Of a stretch of 28,721 nucleotides of DNA, positions 15,760 through 22,947 are shown piece after piece (the first letter of the stretch is position 1; each line of letters starts with the position of its first letter). A model generated the notes under the pieces. It did not search any database, was not told where the DNA came from, and saw only the letters and a list, made by a program, of their open reading frames with translations. A program made the translations under genes and the position numbers. The stretch is from positions 908,070 through 936,790 of the forward strand of contig CP070766.1 in the NCBI GenBank assembly GCA_020345705.1, read 5' to 3'. The DNA is from Candidatus Zixiibacteriota bacterium (GTDB lineage Bacteria > Zixibacteria > MSB-5A5 > GN15 > PGXB01).

Positions 15760-16560
15760 ATGGATTACGACTACAAATCGATCGGGGACATACTGAAAAA
15801 GGAGCGACTCAGACTCAATAGGGAACTGAAGGATATCGCCGACGACATTAAGATTACGGAAGCGTACCTGGAGGCCGTTGAAAATGGTGAGTCGGGCGAA
15901 CTGCCCTCCCTGGTGTATTACCAATTGTTTGTACGTTCCTATGCTACTGAACTCGGCATTGATCCGGAAGAGTTGTTCAATGAGCTGGCGCGCTCTGAGG
16001 GTACTGCCGATGATGAAAAAGCGGATGCCCGGCGGTCCTCGAAGCCGGAGAGCGACACCGCTTCTGCGGAAAAGACATCGCGGCTGAAAGTCGTTTTATG
16101 GTCCGGTGCCGCCGTAGTTGTGATTGCGCTGATTTTGTACTTCACACTGCTGAGGGGCGGCCGCGATGAGCCCGGGGCATCCGAAGGGCATGCCGGCGAC
16201 CTGGCGGCCGCCGATAGTACATCCGGGGCCGGAGCAGATTCGGCCGAAGCCGCGCCGGAGCCGATTCCTCCCATGAAGCTGGACATCAACATTAGTGAGA
16301 CAAGCTGGGTCCTGGTCATGGCCGACGGCGACACAATCCTCAACCGTAACCTGGAGGCGGGTTCCACTCGAAACCTGGAGGCCGATGAAAGCTTTGTAAT
16401 ATCGGTCGGAAATCCGAAAGGGGTCGAGATGCGGATGGATGGGACTCCCCTTCGTCCTCTATCCTCAAGCGGCCGGCCGGTTCGAGACCTGGAGCTCAAC
16501 CGGGACAATATCAAAGACTTCTACCTCATACCGGAGGTCGGAACAATTGAGAGGAATTAG
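15760..16560 (+). CDS. rodZ: RodZ-like cytoskeletal membrane protein (HTH_25, TM, DUF4115)
   Basis: 266 residues with RodZ architecture. An N-terminal helix-turn-helix of the HTH_25 type (about 6-75: GDILKKERLRLNRELKDIA, then YLEAVENG, then PSLVYYQLFVRSYA) is followed by a charged linker, a single membrane helix (about 109-131) and an Ala/Asp-rich spacer. The DUF4115-like extracytoplasmic domain covers about 170-245 and contains the 'S-SWV-V--DG' motif. In other bacteria RodZ binds MreB through its HTH and helps maintain rod shape. No MreB gene is in the window. It follows maf by 13 nt. The C-terminal end contains the ribosome binding site of the next gene. Confidence 0.85.
   Translation: MDYDYKSIGDILKKERLRLNRELKDIADDIKITEAYLEAVENGESGELPSLVYYQLFVRSYATELGIDPEELFNELARSEGTADDEKADARRSSKPESDTASAEKTSRLKVVLWSGAAVVVIALILYFTLLRGGRDEPGASEGHAGDLAAADSTSGAGADSAEAAPEPIPPMKLDINISETSWVLVMADGDTILNRNLEAGSTRNLEADESFVISVGNPKGVEMRMDGTPLRPLSSSGRPVRDLELNRDNIKDFYLIPEVGTIERN
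16533..16537 (+). promoter_or_regulatory. Ribosome binding site that selects the TTG start at 16547
   Basis: GGAGG inside the end of rodZ, 9 nt before TTG at 16547. No ATG with a comparable site exists in that frame, so this decides the start of the next gene. Confidence 0.6.
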
Positions 16561-17125
16561 AAATCTGCTGGCCAGACTGAGATTGAAAATGCTATGCCGC
16601 AAATATCGCCCTTCCGCAATTTCCCTGCCCGGCGGCCTGCGCGGCCTCAAGAATATCCTGGTATGTCTTCCTCCCGGCCAAAGAGAGTTGACAATGGTCA
16701 AACAATTTCTGCCTGATCTGTCCAGGATTTTTGCCGAGTCCGAGATATATTTGATGGCCTCACCCGGTAGCAGTGTGTACGACATATTCCCCCGGAAGGG
16801 GTATCGGATAATGACCCCTTCTTCGGACCACGTTGACTGGAAGGGGATGGCCAGCAGGAAGTACCTGAGGCTCCTCAAGGAGAATGAGTATGGACTGATT
16901 CTGGACTTCAACCTCTCCCCCAACCATTTTTCTCAGTCAGTCCTTCTTTCCTTTCCAGACGCGGTAAGGATTGGCAAGGGCAACAGCCTCGGGACGCCGT
17001 ACTATAATCTCGAGATTAAAACCAGGTACATCCGCGATGAAAAGAATATCTACAAATCGATGGTGTTGACCATAGACAAACTCAAGAATCCGGCGCCAGC
17101 TGAAACAAACCGTAATGTTCGTTGA
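16547..17125 (+). CDS. Half-size glycosyltransferase family 9-like protein
   Basis: 192 residues starting at a TTG behind a strong GGAGG. A basic N-terminal segment leads into a Rossmann-like half: KNILVCLPPGQRELTMVKQFLPDLSRIF, then AEIYLMA-like strands, EYGLILDFNLSP and DAVRIGKG. This order (ILV--P----L--LP-L---, Y-LI-DF, --RIG) is that of the N-terminal acceptor domain of GT9 heptosyltransferases. The second, nucleotide-sugar-binding half is absent: the protein ends where it would begin, 15 nt before smc. It overlaps rodZ by 14 bp. The function is unknown; it may be a non-catalytic relative or a partner subunit. The ORF could be extended upstream to 16439 only by overlapping rodZ widely. 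Confidence 0.55.
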   Translation: MRGIRNLLARLRLKMLCRKYRPSAISLPGGLRGLKNILVCLPPGQRELTMVKQFLPDLSRIFAESEIYLMASPGSSVYDIFPRKGYRIMTPSSDHVDWKGMASRKYLRLLKENEYGLILDFNLSPNHFSQSVLLSFPDAVRIGKGNSLGTPYYNLEIKTRYIRDEKNIYKSMVLTIDKLKNPAPAETNRNVR

Positions 17126-17140
17126 TTCCCCGGAGGAAAT

Positions 17141-20100
17141 GTGTATCTAAAAAGATTGGAACTGCTTGGATTTAAATCTTTTCCCGATAAAACGGTCATC
17201 AAGTATACTCCCGGCGTGACCTCTATCGTCGGGCCGAACGGGTGCGGCAAGACAAACATCCTCGATTCCATCAGATGGGTCCTGGGCGAACAGAGGGTCT
17301 CTTTGCTTCGAGGAAGCAAGATGGAAGAGGTCATTTTCAATGGTACTCGTGAGGTGAAACCGCTGGGCATGGCCGAGGTCACCCTTGTGATTCAAAACAA
17401 CAAGGGTCTCCTGCCGACCGAGTATAGCGAAGTTCAGATTACCCGGAGACTGTTCCGTTCGGGCGAATCGGAGTATCTACTTAACAAGGTTCCCTGCCGT
17501 TTGAAAGACATAGCCGACCTGCTGATGGATACCGGGGTCGGCTCGCACGTCTATTCGGTTATTCAGCAGGACATGACCGAAGCCATCCTTTCCGACCGGG
17601 CCGATGAGAGACGATTTCTCTTTGAAGAAGCGGCCGGCATTTCAAAATACAAGAACAGAAAAAGAGCCGCCCTCAGAAAGCTGGAGGCGACCGAAAGCGA
17701 TCTGCTGCGGCTCAGAGACATCGTAGCCGAAATCACCACCCAGGTCAACTCGCTCAGGCGGCAGATGAACAAGGCTCAGCGCTATCAAGACCTCTCCGAA
17801 GAGCTGAAGGGATGGGAGATTTTTCTGGGCAAGTCCTCCGCTGAAGCGCTCGTGCAGGAAAGAAAAAGGCTTCTGGCGGAAAGAGACAGGCTCTCCGATG
17901 ATCGTGTGAAGTGCGAAACCTCGATTGAGACCCTGTCGGCGACTCAGGAAAAAGAAAGAATGGATTTGACCGACCTGGACAAAAGGCTGGCCGAGATTTC
18001 AAACGAGATTTTTGAGAAGTCAGAGGCGGCGCATTCGGTTGAAAAAGAAATCACCGTCTTGAATGAAAGGCGTGAAAACGCCCGGCAGTTAAAAGAGAAA
18101 AATCTGATAGACGTCGAGGCCTTCAAGAAACGGAAGGCCATCCTGCTGGAGCAGATTGAAGAAACGGAGAGCGATCAGAGAAACCTCGACGACGAGCTTG
18201 TTGAGCTAGGCCGGGAGGTGACGGAGGCGGAAGGGCGCCTTTCGGAAGCCGATGAAGAACTCCTGAAAGCACGTCAAAAGCGAGAGGGTGTCAACAAAGA
18301 CCTCATCGACCTTGAGGGCCGCTTATCGGCGGGAAAGACAGATGACACCAATCTGGCCCGGCAAAAAGATGAGGTCAGCCGGAGCATTTCCGATCTGGTG
18401 CAGCAATCCCAAGAACTGGAGGCAGAGAAGAGAAGTCTTTCCGAAAAGAAATCAGGCCTGGAGAGCGAGATATCCGACCTGAACGGAAAGCTCAAGCAGC
18501 TTCAGACGACGCAGCTGAATACTGAAGGCCAGATTGCCGGCCTCGATAATCAGCTTGATGAGTTGTCCGGAAAAATCTTTGACCTGTCGGCGGCCCTGGA
18601 AGCAGCCGAAGCGCGATGCCATCTCCTCGAAGAGATGGTTATGCACTATGAGGGGTACAGCTCTGGCGTTGTCGCCGTCATGGAAAACAAAGGGCGCTGG
18701 CCGGGGCTTACCGGTACCGTCGCTGATAATCTTACTCCCAGGCCGGGTTTCGAGGATGCCATTGAAGCGGCACTGGGCGAAATCGCCGGCTTCATGATTT
18801 GCCGGGACCGCGCCACGGCGGAGGATATCGTCAATTACCTCAGAAATGAAAATAAAGGTAAAGCCGGCCTGCTGATAATCGACGGCGTCACCGCCGATAC
18901 GGACGTGACCCGTCCAAGCCTAGACCGCGACGATTTCCTGGGATGGGCCGACGATCACGCGGTCATCCCGGAAGAAATGGCCGGGCTGGCGCGGCTGGTT
19001 CTTTCGAGAGTGGCGGTAATAAAACCCGAAAGCGCCAATAGTACTATCGAGCAGCTTCCCCCCTATTTCTCGGCCGTCAGTACTGACGGAAAGCTGTATC
19101 AGGGGAAGGCGATTATATCCGGCGGCTCGCGCGAAGGTATCTCGATGCTCGGGCGCAAAGAGAAGATTGCCGAGCAGATCAGGGCCATTGATGAGTTGAG
19201 GACGGAGATTCAAACCGTCAAGGAATCCAGAAACAGTCTTACGTCATCCCTCGGGGCGAAGCAAGCCGAGTTGAGTTCTCTGGCCTCCGAAGAGGCCAAT
19301 CTCAAGGAAGAAATCGATGACGCCAACAGGCGGCTGACCGAGTTGAGGTTTGAGATTCAAACGGCGGAAAACGAGCTGGCGAGAATCGGCGGGGAACGAC
19401 AAACGCTCTCGGAGAAGTTGGAAGCTCTCACCAGCAGGCAGTACAGCCTCAGCCTGGACTATGACCAACTGGCCAAAGACAAGGATACGCTAATAGAATC
19501 GATCAATCATCAGGACGGAATGATCAAGGAACTAGAGGCCGAATCGTCCGGAGCCGAAACGGCATATTCTAATCTTCAAATAAAGCAGATTGAGCAGAAG
19601 AGCCGGAAACAACAGCTGGAAAGCCAATTGGCCCATAACCGGGAGATTATCGCCGAATTGGAATCGAACATCACCGGCAAATCCGAGGAAGCTCTTCAGG
19701 CCGACAGCGAAATCGGCGCCGTTGGAGACAAGATCGTTCATCTTGAAGGCGATCTCAAGCAGATTTTCGATGCCCGTGCAGGAGTCGTCGAAAGGCAGTC
19801 AATACTTCGTCAGGATTACGCCATCCTGCAGGAGTATCTCGACGCCCGCGAAAAGGAGATCAAGACGTTCCGTCAGTCGAGGGAAGAAGTCGCTTCCAAA
19901 CTTCATTCTCATGAGATTCGAATCGCCGAGATTGACTCGGAGATGAAAAGCGTCAAGCAGAAAATTCGGGACGAACATAGCGTCGATCTTGATGATGTTT
20001 CACCGGCGCCGCCCAACACCGATTTATCTCCTGACGACAGGGTGAATCGCATGCATGAACTCAGAGAGCGAATGAGGGATTTCGGAGCAGTCAATCTTCT

Positions 20101-20812
20101 GGCCCTGGAGGAGTTTGAGGCCGCCAGGGAGCGGCAGGAATTTCTGACGGCCCAGATGAACGACCTTCTCAATGCCAAATCCACTCTGCAATCGACAATA
20201 TCCAAGATAAATCAGACAGCTAAGAGACTCTTTCTGGAGACATTCGAGCGAGTCCGCACCAACTTCAGAGAGGTGTTTGAAGAATTATTTACCGGCGGTG
20301 AGGCCGATATTCGCCTTCTGAATGAAGATGATCCGCTGGAATCCCCGATTGAAATAACGGCCCGACCGAGAGGAAAAAGGCTCCTTTCTATCGCTCAGAT
20401 GTCGGGCGGCGAGAGGGCCCTCACGGCCATTTCCCTTTTGTTCGCCATCTATCTGGCCAAGCCGTCGCCATTCTGCATTCTCGATGAGATAGACGCTCCC
20501 CTTGATGACGCTAATATTCATCGGTTCCTGAAGCTGATAAGAACTTTCTCCGAGCAAACCCAGTTCATTATCATCACCCACAACAAGATCACCATGGAGG
20601 CGGCCGACATACTGTACGGAATCACCATGGAGCAACCGGGAGTCTCGCGCGTTGTCTCCGTGAGGTTTAATGAAGAAGATGACAGTCCTTTGATCAATAC
20701 ATCCATAACTGACGACGATGAAGGATTCGACGATGAGATTCCTGCGGCCGTTAGAGACAGAATAACTCCAAAGATAAACATCAATCCGGCCGACAATCCG
20801 GATCAGAATTAG
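17141..20812 (+). CDS. smc: Chromosome segregation ATPase SMC
   Basis: 1223 residues, full-length SMC. Walker A is GPNGCGKTN (31-39), preceded by the family start MYLKRLELLGFKSF. Two long coiled-coil arms flank the hinge (about 503-665, with GYSSGVVAV, LTGTVADNL and AGFMICRDRATAEDIV). The C-terminal head has the ABC signature MSGGERALTA (about 1088) and Walker B/D-loop FCILDEIDAPLDD (about 1110-1122). SMC with ScpAB compacts and separates chromosomes; scpA/scpB are not in the window. The start is GTG with GGAGG a few nt upstream. An acidic tail of about 45 residues extends beyond the usual end of the head domain. Confidence 0.97.
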   Translation: MYLKRLELLGFKSFPDKTVIKYTPGVTSIVGPNGCGKTNILDSIRWVLGEQRVSLLRGSKMEEVIFNGTREVKPLGMAEVTLVIQNNKGLLPTEYSEVQITRRLFRSGESEYLLNKVPCRLKDIADLLMDTGVGSHVYSVIQQDMTEAILSDRADERRFLFEEAAGISKYKNRKRAALRKLEATESDLLRLRDIVAEITTQVNSLRRQMNKAQRYQDLSEELKGWEIFLGKSSAEALVQERKRLLAERDRLSDDRVKCETSIETLSATQEKERMDLTDLDKRLAEISNEIFEKSEAAHSVEKEITVLNERRENARQLKEKNLIDVEAFKKRKAILLEQIEETESDQRNLDDELVELGREVTEAEGRLSEADEELLKARQKREGVNKDLIDLEGRLSAGKTDDTNLARQKDEVSRSISDLVQQSQELEAEKRSLSEKKSGLESEISDLNGKLKQLQTTQLNTEGQIAGLDNQLDELSGKIFDLSAALEAAEARCHLLEEMVMHYEGYSSGVVAVMENKGRWPGLTGTVADNLTPRPGFEDAIEAALGEIAGFMICRDRATAEDIVNYLRNENKGKAGLLIIDGVTADTDVTRPSLDRDDFLGWADDHAVIPEEMAGLARLVLSRVAVIKPESANSTIEQLPPYFSAVSTDGKLYQGKAIISGGSREGISMLGRKEKIAEQIRAIDELRTEIQTVKESRNSLTSSLGAKQAELSSLASEEANLKEEIDDANRRLTELRFEIQTAENELARIGGERQTLSEKLEALTSRQYSLSLDYDQLAKDKDTLIESINHQDGMIKELEAESSGAETAYSNLQIKQIEQKSRKQQLESQLAHNREIIAELESNITGKSEEALQADSEIGAVGDKIVHLEGDLKQIFDARAGVVERQSILRQDYAILQEYLDAREKEIKTFRQSREEVASKLHSHEIRIAEIDSEMKSVKQKIRDEHSVDLDDVSPAPPNTDLSPDDRVNRMHELRERMRDFGAVNLLALEEFEAARERQEFLTAQMNDLLNAKSTLQSTISKINQTAKRLFLETFERVRTNFREVFEELFTGGEADIRLLNEDDPLESPIEITARPRGKRLLSIAQMSGGERALTAISLLFAIYLAKPSPFCILDEIDAPLDDANIHRFLKLIRTFSEQTQFIIITHNKITMEAADILYGITMEQPGVSRVVSVRFNEEDDSPLINTSITDDDEGFDDEIPAAVRDRITPKININPADNPDQN

Positions 20813-20827
20813 GCTCGTATAACAGAC

Positions 20828-21745
20828 ATGATATCAGGGCTAAAGAAATTAAGGAATTCTCTTTCCAAAACCAGGGATAATCTTTTCGGAAAGATCAGCC
20901 GCGTTATCAAGGGCAGACGAATCGATGACGACCTTCTCCACGAGATAGAAGAAATTCTTTTGAAGGCCGACATTGGCGTTGAGGCTTCGGAAACGATTAT
21001 TGAGAATCTGCGCGCCGCGGCCAAAGAGGAACGGATTTTCGAATCCGAGGACGTTTTCAGTCTTCTCAAGAAAGAGATGTCGGACATTCTCGAAAGAAAC
21101 ATAAAGGCATCCCTGGTGGAAAACGAATTCAAGCCGGCCGTCTGGCTGATCACCGGTGTCAACGGAACGGGCAAGACAACGACCATCGGCAAGCTGGCCA
21201 AGTATTTCAAGGATAACGGCAAGAGCGTCATGATTGCGGCCTGCGATACATTTCGAGCCGCGGCCGTCGAACAACTGGCCATCTGGGCGGAACGATCGGA
21301 CGTCGGTTTCGTCAAGGCGCATTCGGGCGCGGACCCGGCCGCCGTCGCTTTTGATGCCGTCACCGCCGCCCGGTCACGAGGCATTGACTTTCTTCTGGTG
21401 GACACCGCCGGAAGGCTGCACACCAAGGCCAATCTGATGGAAGAGTTGAGAAAAATACGCCGCGTGACCGAGAAGGTAATCGCTTCCGAGCATATTTTTG
21501 CCAAGCTCATTATCGACGGGACAACCGGCCAGAATGCCCTCTCGCAGGTAAAGACGTTCACCGACGCCGTCGGCTGTGACGGCCTGATCGTGACGAAGCT
21601 TGATGGCACCGCCAAGGGCGGCATTGTTGTCGCAATCGCCCAGGAGCTTTCCATGCCCGTCGATTTCATCGGGATAGGCGAGGGTATTGATGACCTGCAA
21701 CCGTTCAACGCCAGTGAGTACGTGGAGGCGCTTTTTGAAGCTTGA
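20828..21745 (+). CDS. ftsY: Signal recognition particle receptor FtsY
   Basis: 305 residues comprising the NG domain with a short N-terminal basic helix. It lacks the long acidic A domain of E. coli FtsY and resembles the compact form found in many phyla. GTPase motifs are G1 GVNGTGKTTT (110-119), DTFRAAA (140-146), G3 DTAGR (192-196), and G4 TKLDGTAKGG (256-265). The LIIDGTTGQNA motif also matches. FtsY receives SRP-ribosome complexes at the inner membrane. It follows smc by 15 nt; smc-ftsY pairing is common in bacteria. No clear ribosome binding site is seen before the ATG. The last 11 bases overlap yjbQ. Confidence 0.97.
   Translation: MISGLKKLRNSLSKTRDNLFGKISRVIKGRRIDDDLLHEIEEILLKADIGVEASETIIENLRAAAKEERIFESEDVFSLLKKEMSDILERNIKASLVENEFKPAVWLITGVNGTGKTTTIGKLAKYFKDNGKSVMIAACDTFRAAAVEQLAIWAERSDVGFVKAHSGADPAAVAFDAVTAARSRGIDFLLVDTAGRLHTKANLMEELRKIRRVTEKVIASEHIFAKLIIDGTTGQNALSQVKTFTDAVGCDGLIVTKLDGTAKGGIVVAIAQELSMPVDFIGIGEGIDDLQPFNASEYVEALFEA
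21724..21728 (+). promoter_or_regulatory. Ribosome binding site that selects the TTG start at 21735
   Basis: GGAGG within the ftsY 3' end, 6 nt before a TTG in the yjbQ frame. An in-frame ATG pair at 21687 would add 16 residues that do not resemble the family. Confidence 0.65.
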
Positions 21746-22136
21746 GCAACTGGAGATAAAGTCCCGCCGGCGCGAAGAACTGATCGACGTCACCGGCCCG
21801 GTTCAGAAGTATATTGAAAAGGCCGGCATCAGGGACGGCATCGTAATCCTCTACGTGCCGCATACAACGGCCGCCGTCACCATCAATGAGAATGCCGATC
21901 CGGATGTGACCCGCGACATACTTTACAAACTGCAAAAAGAAATCCCTCAGCAGGACGGCTATCACCACGGCGAAGGCAATTCCGATGCCCATGTGAAATC
22001 CTCTATTATCGGTGCTTCCACCCAGGTTATCGTCGCCGACGGCCGGCTTCTCCTGGGAACGTGGCAGGGTATCTACTTCTGCGAGTTCGACGGCCCCCGG
22101 ACCCGGCGGCTCCAGATAAAAGCAATCAGCGATTGA
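21735..22136 (+). CDS. yjbQ: YjbQ / UPF0047 family protein (secondary thiamine-phosphate synthase-type)
   Basis: 133 residues from TTG 21735. The family signature is complete: HTTAAVTINENADPDVTRDI, then YHHGEGNSDAHVKSSIIG with the conserved His and Asp residues, and GTWQGIYFCEFDGPRTRR near the end. UPF0047/YjbQ proteins form small metal-binding trimers. One E. coli-based study assigned weak thiamine-phosphate synthase activity, but the physiological role is not settled. It overlaps ftsY by 11 bp, and its stop overlaps the rlmH ATG (TGATG, 22134-22138), so three genes here are translationally coupled. Confidence 0.9.
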   Translation: MKLEQLEIKSRRREELIDVTGPVQKYIEKAGIRDGIVILYVPHTTAAVTINENADPDVTRDILYKLQKEIPQQDGYHHGEGNSDAHVKSSIIGASTQVIVADGRLLLGTWQGIYFCEFDGPRTRRLQIKAISD

Positions 22137-22606
22137 TGTTCAAAATAAATATCATCGCCCTGGGCAAGAATAAAGAAGGATGGGTTGATTGGGCAGTCGC
22201 ACATTATTTGAAACTCCTGAAGAAGTACGCCGCCGTTGAACTCGTCTATATCCCCGACGTAAAGAAGTCCAAAAATCTGCCTGAGACCGAGATTCGCCGA
22301 AAGGAAGCGCGCTTGATTGAAAACAGGAGCACATCAAAATGCAGAGTCGCTCTATGGAATAAGGGCCGTCGCCTGGATTCGGTAGGATTCGCGGAGTATC
22401 TGTCTAACTTGATGCTCGATGCGCGGGGACCTGTGGATTTCATTATCGGCGGCGTCTGCGGGCTTGATGAATCTCTGCTTGAATCCTGTGATGAGACTAT
22501 TTCCCTCTCCCCTATGACCCTCTCGCATCAAATCGTCCGGCCGGTGCTTCTGGAACAGCTTTACCGCGCGCTGTCAATCCTGGCCGGAGACAAATACCAC
22601 AAATAA
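22136..22606 (+). CDS. rlmH: 23S rRNA (pseudouridine1915-N3)-methyltransferase
   Basis: 156 residues, the standard RlmH length, with a SPOUT methyltransferase fold. RlmH methylates pseudouridine 1915 in helix 69 of 23S rRNA on assembled ribosomes. Signature elements are the start KINIIALGK, the SAM-binding knot FIIGGVCGLDESLLE, the SLSPMTLSHQIVRPVLLEQLYRA helix and the usual C-terminal KYHK. The ATG at 22136 shares one base with the yjbQ stop; a longer frame from 22061 would be spurious. It is the last gene of the plus-strand operon and converges on the giant repeat protein across a 65-bp gap in which I see no convincing terminator. Confidence 0.96.
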   Translation: MFKINIIALGKNKEGWVDWAVAHYLKLLKKYAAVELVYIPDVKKSKNLPETEIRRKEARLIENRSTSKCRVALWNKGRRLDSVGFAEYLSNLMLDARGPVDFIIGGVCGLDESLLESCDETISLSPMTLSHQIVRPVLLEQLYRALSILAGDKYHK

Positions 22607-22671
22607 TAAGAGCCGGCCGTGGAACGACCGACTCACCTTGAAGGAAAGCGTGCCGCAATCTGGCAACGTCT

Positions 22672-22947
22672 TTATTTCAAAATTGTCATTTTCCTGGTGG
22701 CCGTGAATCCTCCGGCATCGACCTTATAAAGATAAATCCCTGAAGCCACGCTCTGGCCGCCATTATCCCGACCATTCCATACCACTGTCACGATACCCGG
22801 GTCAGCATCGCCTTCAAACTGTCTGACGACCCGGCCGTTTATGTTGAAGATAGTTATCTGCCAGTGACAGGCAACCGGCAGAGACAGATCAATGGAGGTC
22901 ATGGGATTAAAGGGGTTGGGGTAGTTCTGGGATATCATAAACTGATC
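22672..22947 (-). other. C-terminal FlgD Ig-like / sorting-type domain of the giant protein
   Basis: The last 91 residues start at the NYPNPFNP motif and end in KMTILK. They have the beta-strand order of FlgD Ig-like and type IX secretion C-terminal domains. Whether it acts as a sorting signal depends on the organism having that system; a PorV-like barrel is encoded at 1823-3094. Confidence 0.7.

Noticed and set aside
20809..21708. 299-codon minus-strand open frame opposite ftsY
   Set aside because: Ser/Arg-rich shadow of the conserved ftsY reading frame with no family features.
22607..22671. Terminator between rlmH and the giant gene
   Set aside because: Only imperfect short pairings (CGGCCG with CGACCG) and no U-tract on either strand.
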